Positions 46,608 through 58,062 are shown, counted from the first letter of the stretch. The stretch is DNA of 64,000 nucleotides from Ricinus communis (GCF_019578655.1 NC_063256.1:24662342-24726341), one strand, 5' to 3'. Notes: a model not told the origin generated them from the letters alone. Translations and numbers: made by a program.

Positions 46608-48750
46608 TTAGTGAACTCTCTCTAGGTCCGAGATCTTAGCAGCACCTTTAGGCAAAATCTTCTTTACCAAGTACGGGCCTTCCCAATTTGGCCTGAACTT
46701 CCTTCTCGGGTTGAATGCAGTAGTTCTTTTATGCTTCAATACTAGATCACCATCTTTGATCTTTCCCGGGTTCACTTTCTTATTGAATGCCCTAGCCATT
46801 CTTTTATGATGCAACTGTATATGGTATAGGGCTTTCATCCTTTTTCATCAACTAGGGCCAATCAACGTTATCTTTACTCAACCCATTGATACTCTAGTTT
46901 TTCAGCCTCTAATACAACTCTTAAAGACTTTAACTCCAACTCAACTAGGAAAACTGATTCAGTCCTGTAAACCATAGAGTATGGTGTTTGCCTAGTCAAT
47001 GTCAGTCCCGTAAACCATAGACTATAGTGTTTACCTAGTCAATATTCTCTCGGTTATTCGATATCTCCAAAGTGCAAAGGGTAATCGAAACAACCAATCC
47101 TTGTAATTCCACACCATCTTCAAGAGATTTTCTTCAAGCTCTTAATGGCTGCTTTTACCACTCCATTCGCCTGAGGTCTATAAAGAGAAGACCTATGATG
47201 CTCGATCTTCTATTCCGCTAGCAAGTTTGCTTCTCACCCATGAACTGCATCCCATTATCTGTCATGACATGATGTGGGACCCCATATCTGTAGATTAGGT
47301 TGCTTTCTATAAATCTGGCCATCTGCCTTTCCCCCACAATGGTGAACGACTCAGCTTTGAGTCACTTCGAGGAGTAGTTAATTGCTACAACTATGAACTT
47401 GTGACTATTTGAGGGAGGTTTTGTTTCACCAATGATGTCGATCCAACAAGCTACAAAGGGCCAAGGAGACATTAATTTATGCAGCTCGATCAGAGGTTTG
47501 TGACTCAGTTTACTATACAGTTGGCATTCACGACATTTTCTTACCAGTGCTATACAATCATTTTCTATTGTTAACCAATAATAATAACCTTGTTACGTGA
47601 TCTTCTTGGTTAACACTGCACCCTTCATATGAGGCCCGCATACTCCTCTATGCATTTCCTCGATCACTACTTGAGCTTCTATTTTAGTCACACATCGGAG
47701 GTGTACACCATATACTATTCTTTTATATAGGACTCCTTCGTGGCTAATGTAATTCCTAGCTTGAATCCGTAACGCGTATCTTACCCTGGCAGTCGCTTCC
47801 TCTAAATATTCCTTGTTTTCTATAAACATCTTTAGATAGTAGAACCATGGCTTCTCTTTTGGTCCCACCTAGACTTGCATTATCCAATTCCTTTGATAAC
47901 AAGGCGCACCCAATTTCACAATCACCAAAGGCTTCATCGAAAGTTGCAAGGGATTGACCCACATAGATGATAGGGTAGACAACGCATCTGCCATCTGATT
48001 CTCATATCGAGGCAAGTGTACAAAGGAACACTTGGAGAAATTACATACTAAAGTCTTGAGATAGTTGACATAAAGCTTCAACCTCTCTTTTTTTACTTCC
48101 CATTCCTTGAGGGTTTGTTGGATTACCAGCATGGAGTCCCTATAGACCATCAGTTGCTTAGCTCCTACTACCATGGCCGCTTCTAATCCAAATAAACATG
48201 CTTCATACTCTGCCATGTTATGGGTCACTCTAAAGTCTAATCTCTTCCATTGGTAACATTTCTCCTTTTGGGATGATCAGAACTACTCCTAAGCCAGCAC
48301 CTCTTGTGCTTACAGATCCATCGAAGTACATCATCCACCCTTGGATCTCGATTGCCCCTAAATTTTCATTAAGAAACTCCAGATCCCAAGGATCATCTCC
48401 TTCAATCGCTTCTAAGCTAAAAACTCTAATGCGAACCTACCCTTGACCACCTTCTTGGTGATGTACTCGATGTCAAACTCTATTAGGAGTACTAACCATC
48501 TTGCCAACTTCCCTATAAAAGATGGAGCTTTAAACAGGTACTTTAGGGGGTTTATTTTTGAAATTGCCTACACTTTATAAGACTGAAAGTAGTGCTTTAA
48601 CATTCTTGTGGCCCATATCATGGCTAGTCATGATTTTTCCATGAGGTTATACTTCGACTCATAAGGCATCAACTTTTTACTTAGGTAATAATACCGCATG
48701 CTCCATGTCATTGGGTCTGCACTGTGCTACCATTGCCCCTATTGATGAAA
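46608..48750 (-). pseudogene. pol: Tat-lineage pol remnant: RNase H, second RNase H, integrase
   Basis: Minus-strand order: RNase H of RT (about 48750-48430; YYYLSKKLMPYE, LARWLVLLIEFDIEYITKK), a second archaeal-type RNase H diagnostic of the Tat branch (48340-47935; NMAEYEACLFGLEAA, HLPRYENQMADALS), integrase zinc-binding region (about 47870-47600), DDE core (about 47480-47100; WIDIIGE, TDNGMQF present, third acidic residue replaced by Lys) and C-terminal domain (46838-46608; FNPRRKFRPNWEGPYLVKK). RT proper is missing. Stops and frameshifts throughout. Confidence 0.8.
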
Positions 48751-48759
48751 GATTGACTA

Positions 48760-48990
48760 TGAAAAATATTTAGGAACATATGTAATGAGAACCCCATTAT
48801 TATAAACTCTCTATATTTTCTCTTATATTTCTGTTTACATTCCATGGTGTTCATATATCTATTGATAATAGCACGACTACTTGTACCATTAAGATTCGAA
48901 CAATGCCTTCAATATAATTATATGCCATTAATTATGATGTATAAAGTAACATAGATCATCTGAAAACTCATTATCTTTAGGGCATACTCT
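48760..48990. other. Unassigned AT-rich spacer
   Basis: No gene or recognised repeat between the minus-strand Tat pol and the plus-strand integrase tail. Confidence 0.4.
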
Positions 48991-48994
48991 AACA

Positions 48995-49169
48995 TGAAGC
49001 ACACAAGGCCTACATCATTCGATCCTCGAGGAAAATTCAAGCCAATTGGGAGGGCTCATATTCCATAAAGAACATTCAGCCTAAAGGTGCTACTAAGATT
49101 TTAGACCTGGAAAGTGAACGAATTCTCTGAACCATCAACCTAGATCGTCTTAAAAAATACTACGTTTGA
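48995..49169 (+). pseudogene. Tat integrase C-terminal fragment, plus strand
   Basis: FDPRGKFKP, then NWEGSYSIKNIQPKGATKIL, and after one TGA stop the LDRLKKYY end with a natural TGA stop at 49167-49169. This is the end of a Tat polyprotein and is homologous to 46838-46608 on the other strand. It may close the same plus-strand element whose gag lies at 40751. Confidence 0.75.
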
Positions 49170-49275
49170 AAAGAAAAGAGAAGTAATAAAAAAGAAGAAA
49201 AGAGATTAATAAAAGAAAGAATAAATAAAAATAAATTAAATAGGAGCCGCTAATTAGAAAATTTGAAAAGGTTAG

Positions 49276-50658
49276 TGATGTAGATGACTCGATGCATCTT
49301 TATTGACTGTTTATCATTCGTTTATTCGAGTATTTGAGTCATATTTATTCCTGTTTGATCACACTTTGGTATGTTTATGAGTTCTTCAGGTTTTCGAACT
49401 CTTTGATAGAGATTGATTGATTTACGGGCAGAAACAAAGCTATTTTGATGATTTATGCATATTAGATGTTATCAGAGTCGATTCCTTGTTAACGCACATT
49501 TCGAGGCTTTTGCACGATCTTGGACAATTTCAGAAATTTGGCATTTTGTGGAGGTTGGTGCCCGTTGCACGGGCCGTGCATATATGCACTAACCATGGCA
49601 CGGGCCTTGGCACGGACCGTGGCATGACAATGGCACTTCTACCTATAAATAAGCACACACAAAACGAGACAAGGTTCCGCTTCTGATTTATGAACTTGTC
49701 TACGCGCGCGACCCCTCACTTCTGCACCTCTGTTCTTAACATTTTGGGAGACCAACGTCAGTTCAAAGGATTGATTTGGAGGATTCAAGCAAAGATTGAA
49801 GTTTTTAGACAATTGACCGAGACATCCGAGATCCATACTTGAGGCTGGTTTCAGAATTGGCACTTGCGACATTCCCACTCCGATTCGATAGAAGAGCGGT
49901 TATATGTTCCATTTTCTTTTCTGTTATTTATTTCCTTTTGTATTTGTTTCTTTCATTATGAGTAGCAAGGACTGCCGAATCCATTGGGGTTCACCTTTAT
50001 TGATGGATTGTGTTTAATTATTGGATTTTTATCTACAATTTTTGTAATCTTCTTACTGTTTAGTAATAAAATTTGATTCAATTAATTTGAGACATTAAAT
50101 TAATTGTCTTTTGGGTTGTTTCTTGACATTGAGAAATGCTTTTTACAACTGGAAATTAAATAGTAAGAACTGGTAGTTAACACTTAGAGATAAGGTTAAT
50201 TCACTCGCCGGATTAAGAATTAACAACTCTTAATAGTTCTAAATCTCGCTTAATGCTAATCTGTAATAATCTGATAGGAAGAATAGGTTAGTGCAGATTT
50301 AGGAGCTAAGTGAGCTCGAAAGAGGAGCCGAGTTCGATTCAGGATTTAGGCACGGGTAGTAAGATTGGCAGTTTATAAAATCAACCTTAGAATTCCATCA
50401 CTTAGATCCCCTTTGGGTTTGCTTTTTTTGTTACGATTGTCTTTCGATTGTCAGTTGCTATTGTTCCTTTATTTGCATTCATAAGCATTAGTTAATTAAT
50501 TTAGACTTTTCACACCTTATTTCAGACTAAATAACATAACGAAAAATAGTAACTTTAGGTTTACCCGATCTCCAGGGATACGACCTTGATACTCACTAGT
50601 GCTAGACCGCATTGATAGGTTTACTGCCTTAGTTGTAGGTTGCATAAGTAGCCCATCA
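49276..50658 (+). repeat. 5' LTR of E
   Basis: Starts TGATGTAGATGACTCGATGC and ends TAGCCCATCA, 1383 bp. Start chosen from the TGATG...GCATC layout common to the other Athila LTRs of the window. U3 palindromes 49558-49636, TATA box CTATAAATA at 49643-49651. Confidence 0.78.
49558..49636 (+). promoter_or_regulatory. U3 palindrome array of LTR-E
   Basis: GCACGGGCCGTGC and GGCACGGACCGTGGC-like words with ATGCATATATGCA between them, ending seven bases before the TATA box. The core CACGG/CCGTG is shared with families A, B, C and F, but the flanking bases are family-specific. Confidence 0.6.
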
Positions 50659-50664
50659 AGTTTT

Positions 50665-50682
50665 TGGCACCATTGCCGGGGA
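50665..50682 (+). promoter_or_regulatory. Primer binding site of E (tRNA-Asp)
   Basis: TGGCACCATTGCCGGGGA, two G-to-A differences from the exact tRNA-Asp complement, both at CpG dinucleotides. Confidence 0.9.
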
Positions 50683-50969
50683 ACATTAACGGTAAACTAG
50701 AGTTAACTATTTCTGTGTTCATTTAGTCATTATCTGTTTATTCATTCATTCTTTATTTTTTTTTATTTTTTGTTATTTTATTTTATTATTTTTGTTGATT
50801 GGTGGTTGTTTTGGTTTTCCGTTTCAGGTAGTTTATGACTAGGAGCTCTAACCCTGATCCCATAGCACCCTTATCTGACCCGGAGCGCTCTCTCAGATTA
50901 TTGAGACGACGTTTGTAGGCAGTTGAGGAGGAGGACGGAGTTATAGTTTAGGTTCAAGGAGTTGACGCA

Positions 50970-52270
50970 ATGGAGAACCTCAACCCCCAGGCCGATGACG
51001 ATCAGAGGACGATGTACGAGTTTGCTCGACCATCTTTGGGTCAGACGAAATATAGTATAGTCAGAACTGCTGTAGTGGCTGACAATTTTGCAATAAAAGC
51101 CAACGTTATCCAGATGATCCAACAGAGCATGCAGTTTGGAGGATTGCCCAGCGAGGATCCCAATGCACATATCTCTAATTTCTTGGAGATTTGTGACACA
51201 TTCAATATAAATGGAACAACCGACGAAGCTATTCGGCTGAGATTGTTTCCATTTTCCTTGAGGGACAGAGCTAAGAGATGGTTGCAATCCTTTCCACAGC
51301 AAACGATTACTACTTGGAAGGCGTTGGCCGAAAAATTTTTATATAAGTATTTTCCTCTCACTAAAACTGTTAAACTTAGAAATGACATATCTTCTTTTGT
51401 GCAGTTTGATGATGAAAGCATGAGCGATGGATGGGAGAGGTTTAAAGATCTTTTAAGATGCTACCCACATCACGGATTACCAGTATGGATGCAGGTTCAG
51501 ACCTTCTACAGCGGGTTAAACCTTGCAACGAGGCAGATGGTGGATGTTTGCGGTAGGTGGGGCGCTAAGCGATAAGAGCCTGGCGGGCTCAAAACTTGAT
51601 AGAGGAAATGGCCATGAACAACTATTAGTGGCAATCCTCTAGGAGCCGACCAGGAAGACAGGGAATGGTCAACCAAGCGGACTCTACAGCAACCTTGGCA
51701 GCTCAGGTGGAGCTTCTAACCAAGAAGATTGACCAACTCCAGATGCCAGTTCATGCCGCAGAATAACCCTTACAGCAATATTACAGTACGAAATGTACAG
51801 CGGGTTGTATGTTTGCTTCATCCTCTACTATTTTTCCATCTAATTCTGCTGTGTCTTCTGATGTTGAGCAGGTTGATTATATGGGGAATGCCCCAAGGCA
51901 GTAGAATAACCCTTACAGCAATACAAACAACCTTGGATGGCGCAATCATCCCAACTTTAGTTGCAGGAACAATAATGCCCAGGGTCTGCCAGGTTTTCAA
52001 AGATTTCATCAACAGCCACAGCAACAACTAGCTGGGCCTACACAAGCTCCTCCTCCACCAGAAAAGAAGTCAAATTTAGAGGAGCTTATGATGAAGTTTG
52101 TGACGTCTACAAAGACGAGATTCCAGCAGACTGATAGTGCACTTAGGAATCAGCAGGCCTCGATTCAGAACTTGGAGACTCAAATTGACCAAATTTCTAA
52201 GATGGTTTCAAAAAGACCTTCAGGATCGCTCCCCAGCACTATAGAGTCAAACCCGAGGGAGCATTGCAAG
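50970..52270 (+). pseudogene. gag: E gag (Athila)
   Basis: The start is taken at the MEN ATG (50970), because the upstream ATG at 50835 is followed by TAG at 50916 and 50949. The homologous TAG of the first also stands in copy D. Capsid 51090-51545 is complete: [35 protein letters not shown]. An insertion near 51549 shifts the frame. The nucleocapsid then has TAG at 51626-51628 (CAG in C). The zinc knuckle is lost, replaced by a stray copy of the ATAACCCTTACAGCAATA word that recurs about 150 bases later. The frame is open again from 52088. Confidence 0.86.
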
Positions 52271-53779
52271 GCTATCACCTTGCAATCAAGTAAGAAATTG
52301 ACTGGTTCTTCGCCTTTAGCTGATAAGGATAATATAATTGTGCAGGACGAGCCAGCTAAGGAAGGACCAGACCTTGAGGTGGTAGAGAATGAGAGAAGGA
52401 AAGACGACAAGCAAAAGAGCCCTGTGTGGGATCATCAGCCCCCGATTCCATATCTTCCGAGGTTGAGGCAGGATAAGGTGGACAAGCAATATAGTAAGTT
52501 TCTTGACTTATTTAAGCAGCTGAAAATTAACTTACCTTTTGTTGAGGCGATTTCGCAGATGCCGAAGTACGCCAAGTTCTTAAAGGAGATTTTGAGCAAC
52601 AAGAGGAAGTTGGAGGATCTTGGTCCGGTAGTGCTTAATGAGGAGTGTTCAGCTATTCTCCAGAACAAACTGCCATTCAAGCGACGAGATCCAGGGAGTT
52701 TTACTATCCCTTGTATGATTGGTGATTTATCAATTAATGGTGCATTGGCTGATTTAGGAGCTAGTATTAACTTGATGCCCACTAGTTTATTTGCCAAATT
52801 AGGGTTGCATGAACCCAAGCCTACTAGGATGAGTGTTCCGTTAGCAGATAGGACTGTTAAAATTCCTAGAGGTATTGTTGAAGATGTACTTGTAAAGGTA
52901 GATAAATTTATTTTTCCTATGGATTTTATGGTGATGGATATGGAGGGTGAGAGCACTGTGCCTCTTATCCTGGGTAGGCCTTTCCTAGCTACATCGAGGG
53001 CTGTTATCGATGTAAGTGATGGAAAGCTTAAGCTTAGAGTTGATGATGAGACTATTACCTTTGACCTAGCCACTTCCATTAGACAGTCACTGGACTATGA
53101 TAATACTGTGTATTCTATTGATGTGATTGATGATGTGGTTGAGTCCCATTTGCAAGAAATTTTATGTTCTGACCCTTTGCAGGTAGCATTAGCTGAGGAT
53201 AAGGAGGAGTTGTCCAACGAGCAAGTGTTGCAGCAACTTGCTGTTTTATTAGCTTCTAAGCTGAGCTTGTCAACTGATCCCTATCTTTTTCTTGACAAGT
53301 CTGGGGTGCAGAAGGTAAAGACTTCATTCGAGGACCCACCAGTCTTAGAACTGAAGGAGTTACCGAGCCACTTGGTTTATGCTTTCCTGGATGAAGAGAA
53401 GCGCTTACCAGTAATCATAGCAGCCGATCTAACTCCTGAAGAACAAGCCATGCTATTAGAAGTTCTAAGGAAGTACAAGAAGGCCTTTTCTTTCAAGATA
53501 GCCGATATCCCAGGCATAAATCCAAGTTTCTGCTCTCAGAAGATTTCATTGGAGGATAATTTTAGGCCAGTTCTTCAGCCTCAGAGACGACTTAATCTGA
53601 ACATGAAAGAAGTGGTAAAGAAGGAGGTAATTAAACTTCTTGATGCAGGTTTGATATATCCCATTTCTGACAGTTCATGGGTGAGTCCTGTGAAGGTTGT
53701 ACCCAAGAAAGGAGGCATGACAGTGGTAAGGAATGAGAATGATGAGTTGATCCCAACTCGGACGGTAACAGGCTTCTGA
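52271..53779 (+). CDS. pol: E protease and protease-RT linker (open segment)
   Basis: Part of a 563-codon open frame starting at 52088 (gag end) and closing at TGA 53777-53779. Retropepsin-like protease: active site ALADLGASINLMP with catalytic Asp codon at 52751-52753, and [13 protein letters not shown] near 52960. The linker follows with ELSNEQVLQQLAVLLAS near 53206 and LPVIIAADLTPEE near 53407, the segments that family B retains. RT begins near 53620 (VSPVKVVPKKGG). The TGA is placed just before CIDYRR and is present in element C as well. Role: cleavage of the Gag-Pol polyprotein. Confidence 0.82.
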   Translation, partial: AITLQSSKKLTGSSPLADKDNIIVQDEPAKEGPDLEVVENERRKDDKQKSPVWDHQPPIPYLPRLRQDKVDKQYSKFLDLFKQLKINLPFVEAISQMPKYAKFLKEILSNKRKLEDLGPVVLNEECSAILQNKLPFKRRDPGSFTIPCMIGDLSINGALADLGASINLMPTSLFAKLGLHEPKPTRMSVPLADRTVKIPRGIVEDVLVKVDKFIFPMDFMVMDMEGESTVPLILGRPFLATSRAVIDVSDGKLKLRVDDETITFDLATSIRQSLDYDNTVYSIDVIDDVVESHLQEILCSDPLQVALAEDKEELSNEQVLQQLAVLLASKLSLSTDPYLFLDKSGVQKVKTSFEDPPVLELKELPSHLVYAFLDEEKRLPVIIAADLTPEEQAMLLEVLRKYKKAFSFKIADIPGINPSFCSQKISLEDNFRPVLQPQRRLNLNMKEVVKKEVIKLLDAGLIYPISDSSWVSPVKVVPKKGGMTVVRNENDELIPTRTVTGF

Positions 53780-54892
53780 GTTTGCATTGATTACCGTAGG
53801 CTTAATGATGCAACTCGGAAAGATTATTTCCCTCTTCCTTTCATTGATTAGATGATTGAACGTTTGGCAGGTCACATGTTTTATTGTTTCTTTGATGGTT
53901 TTTCAGGTTATTTCCATATTCCTATTGCACCTGAGGACCAAGAGAAGACTACCTTCACTTGCCCCTATGGGACGTTCGCTTATAGACGGATCCCATTCGG
54001 ACTATGCAATGCACCGGCTACATTTCAACGGTGCATGATGGCTATCTTCGAGGACATGATTGAGGAGTCTATGGAGGTATTTATGGATGACTTCTCTGTT
54101 TTTGGTAATTCTTTCTCTCTTTGTTTGGCAAACCTTAAGCGCATGTTAGCTAGGTGTATTGAGGCTAACTTGGTATTGAATTTGGAAAAATGCCATTTTA
54201 TGGTGAGAGAGGGGATTGTTTTAGGGCATAAGATCTCTCAGACTGGGATGGAGGTGGATAGAGCTAAGGTAGAAGTTATATCTAAGATACCTCCTCCTAG
54301 TTTTGTTAAGACTGTTAGAAGTTTTATGGGCTATGCAGGGTTTTATAGGAGATTTATTAGAGATTTTTCTAAGATTGCTAGGCCTGTCACTCAATTGTTA
54401 GTTAAGGATGTACCTTTTATTTTTAATGATGCATGCTTGGCTGCTTTTAAGTTACTTAAGAAACTTCTGACTAAAGCCCCGATCATGGTTTCTCCTGATT
54501 GGGGGCTACCTTTTGAACTGATATGCGATGCTAGTGATTATGCAGTTGGAGCTGTGCTTGGACAGAGTATTGAAAAGAAGTTCCAACCCATTTACTACGC
54601 TAGTAAGACATTGACAGGAGCCCAGGAACACTACACTACCACAGAGAAGGAGTTGTTGACTGTTGTTTACGCCTTCAACAAGTTTAGATCATACCTCGTT
54701 CTCTCCAAAACCATTGTCTTCACAGACCACTCGGCGTTGAGGTACTTATTCTTGAAAAATAATGCGAAACCGAAATTGATTTGGTGGATTCTTTTGTTGC
54801 AGGAATTTAATGTCGAGATCAAGGATAAGAAAGGCACGGAGAATCTGGCAGCGGACCATTTATCGAGATTGGAAAGTCCTCACTTGGATAAC
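53780..54892 (+). pseudogene. pol: E reverse transcriptase and RNase H
   Basis: Continues in frame after the TGA. TAG at 53849-53851 replaces a CAG that element C retains at 14332-14334. The RT blocks are complete: [20 protein letters not shown] and the catalytic FMDD at 54080-54091, then the thumb. RNase H has its acidic set: Asp at 54527-54529 ([11 protein letters not shown]), the TEKE block and FTDHSALRY. The chromodomain-free Athila pol then reaches [10 protein letters not shown] near 54860 and is cut at about 54887-54893 by truncated B4 LTR. Confidence 0.87.
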
Positions 54893-55109
54893 ACGGCCGT
54901 GTTAACCTTCCTCATGGGCATACTTAGCTCGTTTCGATAGCTTTGACGTCCTTATGCTCCAATTCTTTCCTTTATCATCCTTTGACCTCTTTTGGACCTA
55001 ATGCATATAAACATACATATAGGGTGAGTGTTGAGACCAATTCACATCCAAATGTCCATAAAATCAATCTTAAAAACCCCATTTAGATGTGTGTATTTTA
55101 CGCACATAA
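54893..55109 (-). repeat. Truncated 3' LTR of B4
   Basis: Begins within AACACGGCCGTGTTAACC and matches 59305-59531. The terminal CATCA is changed to CATAA. Confidence 0.85.
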
Positions 55110-56376
55110 AATAACCCCACACTTAGATCATTGCTTGTCCTCAAGTAATCAAAAGTAAAATAAGGAAAATAAACCACTAAGGAACAACACTTAAACTGAC
55201 AGACAAGCTAGAGAGCTCCTGCACATATCATTAACAAGCGTAAGTTAAACAAAAAGAAACGAAGCAATCAATTTAAGTATCATAACCAAGATGCCAATAA
55301 TTCGCAAAATACTGTCTTAACAAAATTAGTCAGAACCAACTCCTCACCAGATTCACTCAAAATCACTCAAAGTGTTTAAAGGATAGTGTTTAATCGCTCA
55401 ATGCATCAACTACTGCCTTACGTACTATATGCTTGCTCTTAAATCCTACTTTTACCACTTATGGAGAGTCAACAGCCATGTCAAGAGGTCTTTATAAGAG
55501 TTGTAATGGGGATTAGGTAAGGGTAGGTAAATTTGGTCAGAGTTGAACCTATGGTGTTCTGCAATGAAATACATGACCTGCTTACAAGTCACAATAATCA
55601 CAAGGGGTAAACAATGGATAGTAGTCAAAGGTGGGAAATAGGAATTAAGTCAAAATGCTTAGCTCACTTACTTTCTTTCTTTTCATCACCTTTCCCTTTT
55701 ATTCTTTTATTTTTATTTTTTTCTTTTCTTTTATTTCATAAGGGAAGAACATTCACATAATAGGGTGAATTTTTTTTTATTGAAGAAAGCTGCTATAAGA
55801 TTCCATACTATTCCCAAGACAAGAATTCCCAATAAAAACAACTCATGTGCAGGATCATAATCCAAAGCAGAATAAAACTAAGTGGCAATGAAATATGATA
55901 GAAAATGGTGAAAGAGGGGGTTATCTACAGAATCAATAAACGAATGAAGGCTATTTGGCTAGAATGAAAAACCTAAGTGCCTCCATCATACCTAAGTGTT
56001 AAACTCTCCTTGTGGCCCTCATAAACATTACCGAGCAAGTTCTAAAAGCAAAGACAGTAATTGGCACTCTCAACAAGAAATAAATACAAGCATATAAAGT
56101 GTATGCTTACAATTTAGGCTCAATTTCTCACAAGTGTGCTTTTTGAGTAGGTTCCAAACAAAAATCATCAAAACAGAATTAAATAAACCAAAGCAACTTA
56201 GTGCAAAATTCAAACTAATTATCTTACATTCTTCTGCAAGACTCAACACTATCGGTTTTACCCGATCACATGGACATAAACAGGATTTCAAAAGCAAGTC
56301 AACAGTAAGACCATCGAAACAAAGTGAAAAATTTTCAAAATTTTACAAAACAATTGCACAAAGAATAAACAAATAA
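55110..56376 (-). other. B4 3' untranslated region
   Basis: No gene. The terminal polypurine tract (CCCCACACTT on the plus strand, 55115-55124) adjoins the LTR. Collinear with 33545-34944 of B3. Confidence 0.7.
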
Positions 56377-57914
56377 TTAAGATGGGATAAATATCACCCA
56401 CCCCACACTTGAAGGACACACTGTCCTCAGTGTACAAAATATAAGAAATGCAAAAGGGAAAAGAACTAACATACGACTATGGCTCCATGAGTGAAAGAGG
56501 TGCATCATTAGGGATATCAGGGCGCTGGCTAGTCTGTGGTAGAGGAGTGGCTGAAAATAATAAAATAAGGAATTAAAATCGAAATTGAAATTAAAATTAA
56601 ATAAAATATGAAAACTAAAACTAATAAAATGTTTAAAAATGAAAAAAAAAGAATTAAAAATGAAAAAGAAATAAAATAAAATTTGGGGTGCCTCCCAAAA
56701 GCGCTTCTTTTTTATGTGATGAGTCTTCTTAGCTGGACTTATGGTGAAAAGCAAACGGGCGTGGTCGACGACCATCCATCCTTCTTCCAAGCAAATGGCT
56801 TCAAGTATCCGCTTAGAGGGATAATCGTTAATGTCCTCTTCCCGACTATCAAGCAAGCTGCCAGTATGATGGGCATGACTCGCTCCTCGTATAATTGCAC
56901 GTAGTCATGATGCTCTAGGGGCTCTTCCAATTTGAAAACTGAAGTTTCACCAATTGGAAGGATTGACGATTGGGCAATTTCTTCAGGAACTTCAATGGTT
57001 TCCTCTAGTCCTTGTCTTGGTTCACTTGCTAGAAGAAACTCGAGCTCCTCCAAGACTTCTGCATTGGATAACTCATGCTCATCTTCCATCATCGAAGGGA
57101 CTTGTGGAAAATCCACCAAAAATTCCTCTAACTGCAACTCAGCATCATCAACTGTATATTCTTGTTGGTAGTCTTTCAGAGGGATCATGTTTGCCTCTTC
57201 CTTTTCTGGTTCTATCTCCATGTTCAAAGAGTCGTCCTGCACATAAGCATCATCGTCAAACATAATAGATAAACCAGAAAAATTCTCACCTGAACGCAAA
57301 GTGACGGCACTCAAATGTTCCTCGGATTCAGTAGCGTTTGATGGAGTTCTCAATTGCTCTTCCGCTAGTAACTTGAAGATTAAGCCTACTTGATGCTCTA
57401 TGTTGTTAATCAAGGTTTGTTGATCTTCAAGTATCCTCTCTGTTTGTTGGAATCTATCATCTAGACTTGTAATGAACCTCATCATCAGCTCCTTCGACAC
57501 TAACTCTTCATCTTGAGTTGAAGGTGCAAGATTAGGCTACTGATGTGGTTGCTGAGATTCCAGTGGTTCTGGGCCATCTAAGCTCCATCCATGGGGTGAA
57601 TGAGTGCTCCACTCTTGATTATAGGTGCTTCTATACGAGTCATTTGGCGAATTGCCCGTATAATTCACCTGTTCACAGTTATAAGAATAAGGAGTAAAAT
57701 CACTGCACAATGGACAATCATTACTCAAATGTAAACCACAACAAAATTCACAAAAAACTTGAGATGAAAGGATAGGAGTGGAGAGTTGATCGGTAGCCCT
57801 ACAAAACGATTCCACTCGAGCTTCTAAAGATGCACGGGTACCGTAATTTTTAGCCCTCTCTTGGTTCCTGATCCCATTTTCCAACGTGTCATACAAAGAG
57901 TTTGAATTTAACAT
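56377..57914 (-). pseudogene. B4 ORF: nucleocapsid joined to protease-RT linker, one stop
   Basis: The ATG (57914-57912) opens a frame running to 56739 with a single stop, TAG at 57539-57537, where B3 has CAG. Segments in order: N-terminal alpha-helical part unique to family B; zinc knuckle CEFCCGLHLSNDC (about 57760-57715); VNYTGN and YNQEWSTHSPHGWS (Athila nucleocapsid style); coiled coil (LEDQQTLINNIEHQVGLI); TLRSGENF; acidic linker with ELSNAEVLEELEFLLASEP. A different frame from about 56856 to 56670 carries the conserved basic tail with SPAKKT. No enzyme domain. Probably an RNA-packaging or scaffold remnant, if translated at all. Confidence 0.78.
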
Positions 57915-58062
57915 TGAACCTCCTTATCATCCACTATCTGAATCATAAACTTAACTAAATAAATATGTACAAACAAAACAGAAATAAATATAAATAGAAA
58001 AAAATAAAAATAAAAATGGCTAAATTAACAAATAGCAAATTTCACTCTAGTTTTCAAACAAC

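Noticed and set aside
52435..53079. A 214-codon open frame on the minus strand opposite the E protease
   Set aside because: Shadow of the well-supported plus-strand protease frame; no domain of its own. The same holds for other antisense frames over gag and ORFs of family B.
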